This document shows positions 26,338 to 34,745 of a stretch of DNA of 52,594 nucleotides, in pieces. Below the pieces are notes generated by a model that worked only from the letters and a program-made list of their open reading frames with translations, did not search any database and was not told where the DNA came from. Source of the DNA: an uncultured Alcaligenaceae bacterium (GTDB taxonomy: Bacteria > Pseudomonadota > Gammaproteobacteria > Burkholderiales > Burkholderiaceae_B); assembly GCA_937952975.1 (NCBI GenBank), contig CALFXX010000176.1, forward strand, positions 1-52,594, in the 5' to 3' direction. Position 1 is the stretch's first letter, and each line of letters opens with the position of its first letter. The translations under genes were made by a program, and so were the position numbers.

Positions 26338-26802
26338 ATGTTCGGTAAAAAACAATCTCCCAAAATTGTTCGCTCAATCGATGAATCGTTTGAGACCATC
26401 ATCGGGCAGTCGACTGAAATCCATGGCCAGATCATCGCGACGCAAAGCCTGCGGATTGACGGCAGCGTGACCGGCGATATTCGTGTATCGCAGGCTGGTA
26501 ATGTGAGTGTGGCGATTGGTTTAACAGGTGTTGTGCAGGGCGATATTCACGCGCAACGCCTGATTGTGGGTGGGCGTATCAATGGCAATGTTTTTGTGAC
26601 AGAGTCGGTTGAGTTGCACGACAGCGCAGACATTCACGGTGATATCACTTACGGTCAAATTAGTATTGAGCCGGGCGCAAAAATTAATGGCCGCATGGTG
26701 ACGCAAGCCACTGCCCAGCAAGGTGAATTGACGACCGAAGGCCAGCCTACTCTAGTGAAGCCCGTGTCGAACCAGGCACTACCAGCACCTGCATCGGATT
26801 AA
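26338..26802 (+). CDS. Bactofilin (polymer-forming cytoskeletal protein)
   Basis: A 154-residue bactofilin. The central right-handed beta-helix (about 25-125) shows the repeating hydrophobic-Gly pattern: STEIHGQIIATQSLRIDGSV, TGDIRVSQAGNV, VQGDIHAQRLIVGGRINGNV. Flanking N- and C-terminal tails are unstructured. Bactofilins polymerise without nucleotide at the inner membrane and place cell-wall enzymes. The last 56 bases overlap, on the other strand, the end of an M23 peptidase gene. Bactofilin and M23 peptidase are a known functional pair in other proteobacteria. Confidence 0.94.
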   Translation: MFGKKQSPKIVRSIDESFETIIGQSTEIHGQIIATQSLRIDGSVTGDIRVSQAGNVSVAIGLTGVVQGDIHAQRLIVGGRINGNVFVTESVELHDSADIHGDITYGQISIEPGAKINGRMVTQATAQQGELTTEGQPTLVKPVSNQALPAPASD

Positions 26803-27895
26803 CAAACTGTCCGAGTCGCAAGACTTCAAAGTGCAGATGTGCGCCGGTTGTACGCCCGGTTAAGCCGACTTCAGCAATTTTTTGTCCACGCGTGATTATT
26901 TGCCCGACAGTGACGTCTATTTTGCTTGCATGGGCATATTTTGAAACATAACCTTCAGCGTGTTTGATTTCGACGGTGAGGCCGTAGGCGCCATCCCAAC
27001 CGGCTCGCACGACGGTGCCGTTGCCGGCAGCCAAGATAGGTGTGCCAACCTTCGCAACGAAGTCGATGCCCGAGTGCTGGGCGATTGCACCTGTGATGGG
27101 ATCAACACGTGGGCCAAAGTTGCTGTTTAAACCGAGTGCCATCGGTAGCGGCGCCCCGAGCGGCAACTGCGTGAGCAATTGATAGCGAGCCGTCCAGAGC
27201 TGCTCTAAGCCGATTGCAGTCGTATTGAGTGAGGCGGCTTTAGCGACAGTATTTTCGAGTTCATCTTCAAGGTAGGCGTTCGAAGATGATTTAAAACTTA
27301 TTGGGCGCAACGGGCCACCACGCCCTGAAGAATCAGTCATTTTATTTTTGAGCGGCGCCGGTGCTGCAAGAGTAGCAAAGCGTTCTTTCAAAGCATTTAG
27401 TTCGCTAATCTTACTAGTCATCGCAGTCATTTGCGTGTTGAGTGCCTCGAGCTTTTTGCGATAAAGTCCATCGATCTCTTTTTTCTCGCGACTAAACTGC
27501 ATGCTTGTTTCTTTGAAGTCGACTTGCATCAACTCAAGTTGATGCTCATACGAGGCAATCAGCTCTTTTTGCCTTTTTTCGCGTTTATCAATAGCGGCTT
27601 GATGCTGTTGTGCCAGACGAGAAAATTGTTCTTGATGCTGTTTCGCAAGACGAGCAAGTTGTTGTTGGTGCTGTGCGTCGATTAGACTTTGTTCTTCGGC
27701 GGTGACAACGTCACCCATTGAACGTGCGAGCTCTGGCTTGATTTGAAGCGCAATCCGAAAGCCAAAAAAATGAATACATACGCCAAGCAGGATCAGACAC
27801 GCGCATGCGACGGCCGACCAACGCACAAGTTTTTTGCGCGAGATGTTAATTTTTTTAACGGCCGAGGTCGACCCAGAAATCCAAATGAGTTGCAC
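26747..27895 (-). CDS. Membrane-anchored M23 (LytM) peptidoglycan endopeptidase
   Basis: An envelope peptidase of about 382 residues. A short cytoplasmic tail (QLIWISGSTSAVKKINIS) and one membrane helix near residues 25-46 precede a long charged coiled coil (about 60-180, rich in Gln, Lys and Glu). The LytM domain near the C-terminus has zinc ligands in QHSGIDF (His, Asp) and HLH (TTGAHLHFEV). GTG 27895 is preferred as the start because it gives a typical family opening; TTG 27940 is an alternative, and neither has a strong ribosome site. The 3' end overlaps the bactofilin gene. Confidence 0.92.
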   Translation of the reverse strand: MQLIWISGSTSAVKKINISRKKLVRWSAVACACLILLGVCIHFFGFRIALQIKPELARSMGDVVTAEEQSLIDAQHQQQLARLAKQHQEQFSRLAQQHQAAIDKREKRQKELIASYEHQLELMQVDFKETSMQFSREKKEIDGLYRKKLEALNTQMTAMTSKISELNALKERFATLAAPAPLKNKMTDSSGRGGPLRPISFKSSSNAYLEDELENTVAKAASLNTTAIGLEQLWTARYQLLTQLPLGAPLPMALGLNSNFGPRVDPITGAIAQHSGIDFVAKVGTPILAAGNGTVVRAGWDGAYGLTVEIKHAEGYVSKYAHASKIDVTVGQIITRGQKIAEVGLTGRTTGAHLHFEVLRLGQFVNPMQVLVVPGSTRASLE

Positions 27896-28108
27896 GGTTA
27901 AAGATCTATCGACTAAGCGGCTGGAAAGTATACTCAGCAAAATAAATAATCGAATGAAAAACGTTAAATCCTGAAATTTGTTTAGTATTCTTGGTTGATG
28001 TTGCGTTGCGCGGACCAGAATTGCAGAATTTGAAAACGCTCGCTAGGTCTTATGGCAAACTATGGCAGCAAGTGTTTGTTTTGCCCCTCACCTCAAAAAG
28101 GAATCGTT

Positions 28109-29344
28109 ATGGTTCGTTTAGCTGATTTACCTCAAAGTGATCGTGAGCATCATCTCGCTCGTCTAAAGATCATGCCGCAGTTAAACGTGCCTAAACTGGT
28201 GGGTGGTGTTTCGTTAAGTCAGCGCCGCGTAGCGATCATTACAACTGCCGGCTTGCATCTTCGGGGCGAGGCGCCCTATGACGGTCAGGGCTCTGGTATT
28301 GATTACCGGGTCATCCCAACGAACACGCCAGAACAAGATTTGGTCATGAGTCATGTCTCAGTCAATTTTGATCGTGCGGGTTTTCAAGCCGACGTTAATG
28401 TGGTGTTTCCGCTTGATCGCTTAAAAGAATTAGCAACGAAGAAGTTGATCGGTTCAGTGGCTAACTTTCATTACTCGTTTATGGGCGCAATTTGGCCAAT
28501 TACAAAATATGAAGCGAAGGTTCGTGCGCTTGCCAAGTTGTTGAAGCAAGATCACGTTGATGCAGTAATCTTGTCGCCGGTTTGACCGCTTTGCACGTGC
28601 GCCGTGAGCGCCGTCGGGCACTACCTAGAGCAAGAAGGCATTGCAACAGTACAAATCAGCTTGATACGCGAGCACACCGCAGCGTTGAACGCGCCCAGAG
28701 CGCTCTGGGTTCCGTTCATGTTGGGTCGACCCTTTGGTGTCCCACACGATGTTGCTTTTCAAACGCATGTCTTAACCGAGGCTTTGACGCTGTTGGCGCG
28801 TACTGATGGTCCGGTTCTTGAAGACTTTGCGGAAGACGCACCCGCCGACAATCTTGAGCCACCTACGCAAGGATTGGTGTGTCCAGTCAGCTTTCCGAGT
28901 TTGAAATCTGAGGGCTCGTTGGCAGTGCGGTTGGCAGACGAAATTAGCCAACTACAGGGGTGGTACGCAGTGGCCCTTCAGGCACGCAAAAAAACTAAGC
29001 TTGGTATTACGGGTTGTACGCCCGCAGAACTAGGGGCTTTTTTAATTTCATGGCTTGAGGATTCGCCCTTGTTGATTTTGAAGGACGAAGCAATGGCTCC
29101 TTCACTGGCTGTTAAGTTTGCGAGTGACGAATTAAAAACTTTTTATTATGAAGCGAAGTCAGTGCAACCGGGGCAACATTCAGCTGCATCCATACAAAAG
29201 TGGTTTTGGTTTGAAACAACCGCGGGTGAGGTATTTTTAAAACTGCGTAAGAAGTTTGCTCAAGACGGGAACCCAGACTTTGCCGGACTTGCAACGTTGA
29301 GTATGGTGCCGCGTGCTGTGTTAGCCGAATTAGGAGAACACTAA
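28109..29344 (+). CDS. Selenoprotein of the glycine/sarcosine/betaine/D-proline reductase B (PrdB/GrdB-like) family, Sec159 at TGA
   Basis: One gene, not two: the frame from ATG 28109 reaches TGA 28583-28585 and continues open in the same frame to TAA 29342-29344, giving 411 residues with Sec at 159. The codon context reads VILSPV-U-PLCTCAVSAVGHY, the UxxC centre seen in proline and glycine reductase selenoproteins. AAGGA at 28098-28102 sets the start. The N-terminal part (LVGGVSLSQRRVAIITTAGLH) matches that family. Residues from about 260 (GLVCPVSFP to the end) form a region I do not recognise. A SECIS-like hairpin follows the TGA. It stands alone between divergent and convergent genes. The reaction in this aerobe is unknown. 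Confidence 0.88.
28589..28634 (+). promoter_or_regulatory. SECIS-like hairpin downstream of the in-frame TGA
   Basis: GTGC (28597-28600), a bulged G at 28601 and CCG (28602-28604) pair with CGG-GCAC (28615-28621), leaving a ten-base loop 28605-28614. A lower stem of five pairs joins 28590-28594 to 28630-28634 across an internal loop. The upper stem begins 11 bases after the TGA, the placement expected for a bacterial SelB-binding element. Pairing was found by eye. Confidence 0.6.
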
Positions 29345-29408
29345 GAGGACTCACACACGGATGGTCGTTTCGTTTGATGTTTGCCGGACTTACTGATGTG
29401 AATAAAAA

Positions 29409-29435
29409 GGCGGGCACTTGATTCAAGTGCCCGCC
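29409..29435. terminator. Bidirectional rho-independent terminator
   Basis: A perfect 12-base stem, GGCGGGCACTTG (29409-29420) with its complement (29424-29435), has a three-base loop. On the minus strand it is followed by TTTTTATT, a strong terminator for the 458-residue protein gene. On the plus strand GGTTTATTT follows, serving the selenoprotein gene. Confidence 0.85.
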
Positions 29436-29466
29436 GGTTTATTTGCTAAGTGAATCTAGCTAATAC

Positions 29467-30843
29467 TTAAGCAGTACCCCAAGGCTTGATTGCTGCCTTC
29501 AGTTGTGTGTAACCATCCAAGTAACGTGGGCGCTTGTCACCATAGATTTTGTCAAAGGTGGCGAGCTGCGCGTCGAGCCAATCAGACAACTGTTTGTTGC
29601 CTGGGTTCGCTGCTTTGTATGCTTCGTTAATCAGCACAAAGTGAATGCGTGGATCGTAGGGTTGCTTTTCGCCACCAACGGTTTCGTCGCCATCTAACAA
29701 GCGCAACAACATCGCGTCAGCAGAGCCAAGCGTCTGTTCATAGATCGGAGCGCCATGCACGCGATACATCACGCTGGTCATGTCTTTACCGTTGGTCATG
29801 GTGAAGCCCATATCGACCCACAGTGTTTTCATGTCAACTTTGGCGCCAACACGGTCGATGATGATTTGACCCCAGTCGCGTAAAACGTCGGGTGCATCCG
29901 CCATCAAATCTGTCAGGCGGTCGCCGTCAAGGTCGGTTGCGTAAACGATGCAAGGGCGTTGACGAATCATGTCATGCAGCAACAAACCAAAGTTTGTGTC
30001 TGAGATGTGTTCGTAAATGTCGCCGCCCCAGTTTTCCATACCGTCTTTGAAGTCTTTTGGCAGGCAGGCAACAATGGCGTCGACGTTAGCGCGGTGTTCT
30101 TCGTAAGCGTCAACGGTGTACTGGCGCTTCAGTTTGAACTTTGTGCCTTGCATCAGCCAACGCATAATGCCGGCGTTGATCGCGTCTTCTTGAGCCTGTG
30201 TGGGCTTGGTAGCGACACGACCGATCTGGCCGGTTTCGTGAACCATCTTCAAGAACAAACGTGCTGCATACGCCATACGAATGCCGGGGGTGTTCATTTC
30301 AGAGTGAATCACGCCTGTGGCTGGATCAACTTTGAATTTCTTTTTATCTTGCGAGTAAGGCAGGCCGGGCATAAAGCGGATGCTCGTGATGCCACCGTAA
30401 GGGCGCACGTTGCAATACACGCCTGCAGCGGTGCGTAAAGGTGCGTTGGCTGACTTACCATTCACCACAACTTTTTTGCCGCCTTCGTTGACCATAAAGT
30501 CACCGGCAGTCGACCACTTCAGTGCGGTGTAGTCGAGTTTGCCAAACCACTCGAGTGAGGCAAGCTTACTGTCGTGACGAAACTGCGCCATCATCGGGAC
30601 GCCTAAAAATGGCAGGCCTAAGACGTCAAGCGCCATCAGTGTGCCGTTCAAGGCAAACATATCGGTAAAGGCGTGGGCAACGGGTTTGACGCCGCCAGCG
30701 GTGCTGCCGCCTTCCCAAATGATTGCATCAGGGCAATCGGTCGGTTTAATGGCCGAGCGCTTGTAAATGCCATCAAGCATTTTGAAGAGGTCGCCGTTTT
30801 GCTCTTCTTGAGCGATTTTCAGCAGATCGAGATTTTGTGCCAT
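29467..30843 (-). CDS. Unrecognised 458-residue protein next to a Baeyer-Villiger monooxygenase
   Basis: I do not recognise this protein. It has 458 residues, no signal peptide or membrane helix, and ordinary composition. Visible features are a Gly-rich AIIWEGGSTAGGVKPVAHAF near residue 42 and a basic stretch GKKVVVNGKS near 125. An acidic segment DLDGDRLTDLMADAPD lies near 310, resembling a metal- or hydroxyl-binding turn, and the C-terminus is Tyr-rich. It lies 191 bases downstream of a flavin monooxygenase on the same strand, separated by a stable hairpin, and ends at a strong terminator. A partner or follow-up enzyme for the monooxygenase is possible but unproven. Confidence 0.88.
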   Translation of the reverse strand: MAQNLDLLKIAQEEQNGDLFKMLDGIYKRSAIKPTDCPDAIIWEGGSTAGGVKPVAHAFTDMFALNGTLMALDVLGLPFLGVPMMAQFRHDSKLASLEWFGKLDYTALKWSTAGDFMVNEGGKKVVVNGKSANAPLRTAAGVYCNVRPYGGITSIRFMPGLPYSQDKKKFKVDPATGVIHSEMNTPGIRMAYAARLFLKMVHETGQIGRVATKPTQAQEDAINAGIMRWLMQGTKFKLKRQYTVDAYEEHRANVDAIVACLPKDFKDGMENWGGDIYEHISDTNFGLLLHDMIRQRPCIVYATDLDGDRLTDLMADAPDVLRDWGQIIIDRVGAKVDMKTLWVDMGFTMTNGKDMTSVMYRVHGAPIYEQTLGSADAMLLRLLDGDETVGGEKQPYDPRIHFVLINEAYKAANPGNKQLSDWLDAQLATFDKIYGDKRPRYLDGYTQLKAAIKPWGTA

Positions 30844-30894
30844 GAACGCAGAACCTTAGTCGTGGATGAGAAAAATGGTGAAAGGTAAGTAGAA

Positions 30895-30929
30895 ATCCCT
30901 AGTGGTGCGATTATCGCACTACTAGGGAT
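30895..30929 (-). terminator. Long hairpin between the monooxygenase and the 458-residue protein gene
   Basis: Sixteen-base arms at 30895-30910 and 30914-30929 pair with a single G-T mismatch around a three-base loop. On the minus strand a T-containing stretch (TTTCTACTT) follows. It may partly terminate the monooxygenase transcript or separate it from the next gene. Confidence 0.5.
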
Positions 30930-31034
30930 GAGGTACCAACTTACCAAGAAGCCGGCTTAAATAAGCCTTAAAGTAAAGCTATATTTAGTTTTGGTAGTCG
31001 CCGAAGGCGGTCATTGAGTGAGCAAGCTGGTTGC

Positions 31035-32648
31035 TTAGCTCATTTCAAAGCCCTGATAACCTTCGCTAGCTACTTTGTCGCAAATCGTACGGTAGTGTGC
31101 AAAGCCGCCGGCATAAGGCATGAACACCTGTGGCTTGCCCGGTACGTTCGCACCCAAATACCATGAGTGTTTGACTTTGGGCAGCAGCGTGGCGTTGGCC
31201 GCGCGGTCAACCTCTTTTTGCCAGGCTTCGCTCGCGGCTTCACTGGTCTCAACGCAGTTCAAGCCTTTTGCTTTCATTTTGCTGATGCAGTCGCTGATCC
31301 ACTCAACGTGTTGTTCGATGGTGGGCGGCATATTGCTTAGCACCGATGGGCTGCCTGGGCCGGTGATGGTGAACATATTTGGAAAACCAGGTACTTGTAG
31401 CCCCAGATTCGTCTTGGGGCCGGCACTCCAGTAGTCTTTCAAGGTTCGTTTATTGCGACCCACAATATCCAACCTGACAAGCGAGCCTGTCATGGCATCA
31501 AAGCCAGTTGCAAATACGATGATGTCCACTTCGTACTCTTGCTCAGTGGTTTTAATCCCTTTGGCAGTAATTTTTTCGATAGGTGCCGAGCGCAGGTCTA
31601 CCAGTTTGACGTTGTCGCGGTTATAGGTCTCGAAGTAATGGTCATCAATTGGTGGCCGTTTACCTGCAAAGGGGTGGTCGATGTCAGATAGAACCTCGCC
31701 CACTTTGGGGTCTTTGACGATCCCGCGAATCTTTTGGCGGATAAAGTCTGCAGCAGTTTTGTTTGCGACCTCGTCGGTTAACAGATCGCGGTAAGACGCT
31801 CTGAATTGAAAGCCACCCATTTCCCACTTTTCTTCGTAGGTCTTTTGCCGGATGTCAGCTGGTGTTTCAACGGCTGAACGATCGTCGATATAAAACGCAT
31901 GACCATTAGTATTTGAGGTCATGACCTTGTAAATATCGGCGGCATGCTTTTTCGCGTACTCCTTAAACTCGTCAGTCAAGGGATGGTGCCGTGCTGGCAG
32001 GCTGTAATTTGCGGTGCGTTGAAAGACAGTGAGATGCTTAGCTTGCGCAGCGATCACCGGAATGGCCTGGATACCGGTTGAGCCGGTGCCAATAATACCC
32101 ACGCGCTTGCCTGTAAAGTCAACGCCCTCATGGGGCCAATGGCCGGTGTGGTACCAGTCGCCCTTGAAGTCACTGATACCCGGAATTTTAGGAACGTTGG
32201 CGTTAGACAAGCAACCAACCGCCGTGATTAAAAATTGTGCGTCATATTGTTCGCCGGTGTCGGTTGTGACTAGCCAGCGATTTGTTGTCTCATTGAAATG
32301 AGCCTGGGTCATGGCCGTATTCAGCTTAATGTCCGAACGCAAATTCAGTTTGTCGGCGACAAAATTCATGTAGCGCAAGATTTCAGCTTGCTGAGGATAG
32401 CGCTCTGACCACTCCCACTCTTGAACAAGTTCTTGTGAGAAGTAGTACATGTAGGTGTGGCTTTCAGAGTCGCAGCGAGCACCTGGGTAGCGGTTCCAGT
32501 ACCAGGTGCCGCCCACGCCCGCACCGCGTTCGATCACTTTGGCGTTTAGCCCAAGCTTGTCGCGCAGGCTATGTAATTGGTACATGCCGGCAAAGCCCGA
32601 GCCAATGATAATGGCGTCAACGTTTTGGATGGTTGCTGATGTGTTCAT
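31035..32648 (-). CDS. Flavin-containing Baeyer-Villiger-type monooxygenase
   Basis: A 537-residue FAD/NADPH monooxygenase. The FAD fold is AIIIGSGFAGMYQLHSLRDK, followed by GAGVGGTWYWNRYPGARCDS. The type I Baeyer-Villiger fingerprint FKGDWYHTGHWP (FxGxxxHxxxWP) is complete, and the NADPH fold is KRVGIIGTGSTGIQAIP. The length fits cyclohexanone- or phenylacetone-type enzymes. It inserts oxygen into a ketone to give an ester or lactone. It heads a minus-strand pair with the unrecognised 458-residue protein. The ketone substrate is not predictable. Confidence 0.94.
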   Translation of the reverse strand: MNTSATIQNVDAIIIGSGFAGMYQLHSLRDKLGLNAKVIERGAGVGGTWYWNRYPGARCDSESHTYMYYFSQELVQEWEWSERYPQQAEILRYMNFVADKLNLRSDIKLNTAMTQAHFNETTNRWLVTTDTGEQYDAQFLITAVGCLSNANVPKIPGISDFKGDWYHTGHWPHEGVDFTGKRVGIIGTGSTGIQAIPVIAAQAKHLTVFQRTANYSLPARHHPLTDEFKEYAKKHAADIYKVMTSNTNGHAFYIDDRSAVETPADIRQKTYEEKWEMGGFQFRASYRDLLTDEVANKTAADFIRQKIRGIVKDPKVGEVLSDIDHPFAGKRPPIDDHYFETYNRDNVKLVDLRSAPIEKITAKGIKTTEQEYEVDIIVFATGFDAMTGSLVRLDIVGRNKRTLKDYWSAGPKTNLGLQVPGFPNMFTITGPGSPSVLSNMPPTIEQHVEWISDCISKMKAKGLNCVETSEAASEAWQKEVDRAANATLLPKVKHSWYLGANVPGKPQVFMPYAGGFAHYRTICDKVASEGYQGFEMS

Positions 32649-32906
32649 GGCTTGTCTGTATTGGTTTTGTGAGAACCTTAAATTACCATAATCAAACCGA
32701 CCTGGGCGCCCCCAAAATTTTTTATCCCCAAAGTCTAGGTTTCAAATGACTGAAGTCCTTGGCAAAAAGTATGGCACGATCTCGATTTCGGTCAAACGGG
32801 CTGAATGAGCGAACAACCAGTCGTTTTAAGAAGGTGCCATGCCATGTAATATGTTTGGCTGCCGAGGTTTGGCAAACTTACTCACCTCGATACAGGAAAC
32901 GCCCCT

Positions 32907-34256
32907 ATGGCACTGGCCGATCAGCTAAACATCGTTCAAAACGTCTCAAAAACCGTTACGTCGCTCATTATCAGTATCAGCGCAGTATTTGGGACTGGAT
33001 TTGTGTTCAAGTCGGTCTTTCATCCGACCTCAGTTGTGCTCGATCGTATTGAGATTCCAGCAAGCCTCGAAGCACAGGGCTTCAAGAGCGAGGTAGTCGT
33101 GCAGCGTCTACTGGACGAGATCAATACCTACAAAACCATCGCGAATAACAACCCTAAAGGGGGCGTTGATGGGCCCGAAAATGCACTATTTAGTGGGATG
33201 TCTAAGGGCTCTGACGCAAAAATCGAAGCAAGTGTTGGCGGGATCTCGTTGCAATCGATCGAGCAGGCTGTTCGTTTCGTTTTTCAAAAAGATCCGCAGG
33301 TCATCTCGGGCGATATCACCAACGCTTCAACTGCGAATGGCTTTGCCAGCGTCGAGGGCAGAATTCGCCTGTCACAACAGGTCATCTCTAAGCGAAAAAA
33401 CAGTACTGAAAAAAACGAGATTGACGATTTAATCAAGTTACTTGCCTTTGATTTATATGCCCACTTTGAGCCTTTGCGTGCGGCGTTGGCAGCGCAGCGT
33501 TTGGGCAAGCCTGAACTGGCTTTAGAAGTTTTGCGTCCCTTGGTGATCTCGGGGACACCCACAGAGCGCAAGTTTGCGCTTTGGCTGCGGTCGACCCTTG
33601 CACCTGTTGCTGAGCGCGAACAGTATCTCCTCGAGGCGCTTTCTATTGACCCAGAGTTTTATCCTGCGGTCATTGGGATGTCTGAGTTTGCAGTGAATCA
33701 AAAACGCTACGGGGAGGCGATTGAATACGCAGACCGGGCCATTTTGCTTAACCCCTCTAGTCCGCTTGGCTTTAACGCGAAAGGAATCGCTCTGCGCTCG
33801 TCGGGCGATCGTGCTGCTGCAGTGAAACAATTTGAGTTGGCCTGTGCGCTACCGATTCAGTCGCCGGGTTGTCACAATTTGCTGGGTATCGAATATATGC
33901 GCCCCGTAGATCGCCAACCCCCGACCAAAGAGGCGCTGCGCAAAGCTTACGCTGAATTTACTGCTGCGATCAAGGCCAACCCCAGAGCGGCGTGGGCACA
34001 CTCAAACGCGGCCTATGTGAGTACCGAATTAAACGATTTAAAAGAGGCAAAAATTTTAATTTTGCGCGCAATTGAGTTGGAGCCAACTGAGCCGACGCAT
34101 CAATTTAGATATGCCTGGACGACGTACCGATTAGGTGACCATGCCAAAGCGAAAGAGATGATGACAAGCTTGCTCGAGGCGCACCCCAATTGGTTAGAAA
34201 CGCGTGGGCCGCAAGGCGCGAGACGCATTTCTGACACAGTACTCAATAAGCCATAA
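32907..34256 (+). CDS. Membrane-anchored tetratricopeptide-repeat protein
   Basis: A 449-residue protein. A hydrophobic helix near residues 17-38 (TSLIISISAVFGTGFVFKSVF) anchors it, and a mixed alpha/beta region follows (about 45-185). From about residue 195 to the end there are helical repeats with TPR character, for example AIEYADRAILLNPSSPLGFN, AYAEFTAAIKANPRAAWAHS and AKILILRAIELEPTEPTHQF. It probably scaffolds a membrane complex. No close operon partner: upstream is a 258-base gap and downstream genes are on the other strand. Specific function unknown. Confidence 0.88.
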   Translation: MALADQLNIVQNVSKTVTSLIISISAVFGTGFVFKSVFHPTSVVLDRIEIPASLEAQGFKSEVVVQRLLDEINTYKTIANNNPKGGVDGPENALFSGMSKGSDAKIEASVGGISLQSIEQAVRFVFQKDPQVISGDITNASTANGFASVEGRIRLSQQVISKRKNSTEKNEIDDLIKLLAFDLYAHFEPLRAALAAQRLGKPELALEVLRPLVISGTPTERKFALWLRSTLAPVAEREQYLLEALSIDPEFYPAVIGMSEFAVNQKRYGEAIEYADRAILLNPSSPLGFNAKGIALRSSGDRAAAVKQFELACALPIQSPGCHNLLGIEYMRPVDRQPPTKEALRKAYAEFTAAIKANPRAAWAHSNAAYVSTELNDLKEAKILILRAIELEPTEPTHQFRYAWTTYRLGDHAKAKEMMTSLLEAHPNWLETRGPQGARRISDTVLNKP

Positions 34257-34270
34257 CGGGCTGCGATTGC

Positions 34271-34738
34271 CTAAAACCCGTCTTTGATCAAAATAATCGC
34301 CTCGACCTCAACGGTCATGCCATTGGGTAGAGAGCCCATGCCAACCGCTGAGCGAGCGTGTTTACCACGCTCACCAAGCACTTCGATCAACACATCAGAA
34401 CAGCCGTTAATAACCTTGGGTTGATCACCAAAGTCAGGCTCAGCGTTCACCATGCCCAAGAGCTTGATGATAGCTTCAACGTGATCAAGCGACCCGATTG
34501 CTGCACGGATGGTTGACAAAATTTGCAAGCCTACTCGCCGCGCATCGGCATAGCCGCGTTCAACTGAGCAGTCCCGACCCAAGCGCCCAACGCTGATTTT
34601 GCCAGCTTCGTCGCGTGGGCCCTGGCCCGAAAGATAGAGCAATTGACCGGCTCTGCGCCAAGGTAAAAAATTCGCAATGGGCGCAGGGGGTACCGGTAAT
34701 TGCAGTCCTAGTTCTTTAAGTTTTGCTTCAGCTGACAT
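34271..34738 (-). CDS. RidA/YjgF-family protein
   Basis: A 155-residue member of the RidA superfamily, enamine/imine deaminases or related binding proteins. The start is ATG 34738 (MSAEAKLKELGLQLPVPPAP). A GTG at 34756 would overlap the TRAP permease stop. Conserved points are LYLSGQGPRDEAGK, the central VEAIIKLLGMVNAEPDF and the C-terminal HARSAVGMGSLPNGMTVEVEA, which holds the substrate-binding Arg. It follows the large TRAP permease by seven bases, so it may act on the compound that transporter brings in. Confidence 0.92.
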   Translation of the reverse strand: MSAEAKLKELGLQLPVPPAPIANFLPWRRAGQLLYLSGQGPRDEAGKISVGRLGRDCSVERGYADARRVGLQILSTIRAAIGSLDHVEAIIKLLGMVNAEPDFGDQPKVINGCSDVLIEVLGERGKHARSAVGMGSLPNGMTVEVEAIILIKDGF

Positions 34739-34745
34739 AGTTGGC

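Noticed and set aside
28583..28585. TGA as a true stop, making a pseudogene or two separate genes
   Set aside because: The frame continues open and family-like immediately after the codon, with a Cys-rich redox motif and a hairpin. Sec explains all of it better than a nonsense mutation.
28582..28806. A 74-codon frame overlapping the selenoprotein
   Set aside because: It is a shadow in another frame, with basic low-complexity composition and no family motif.
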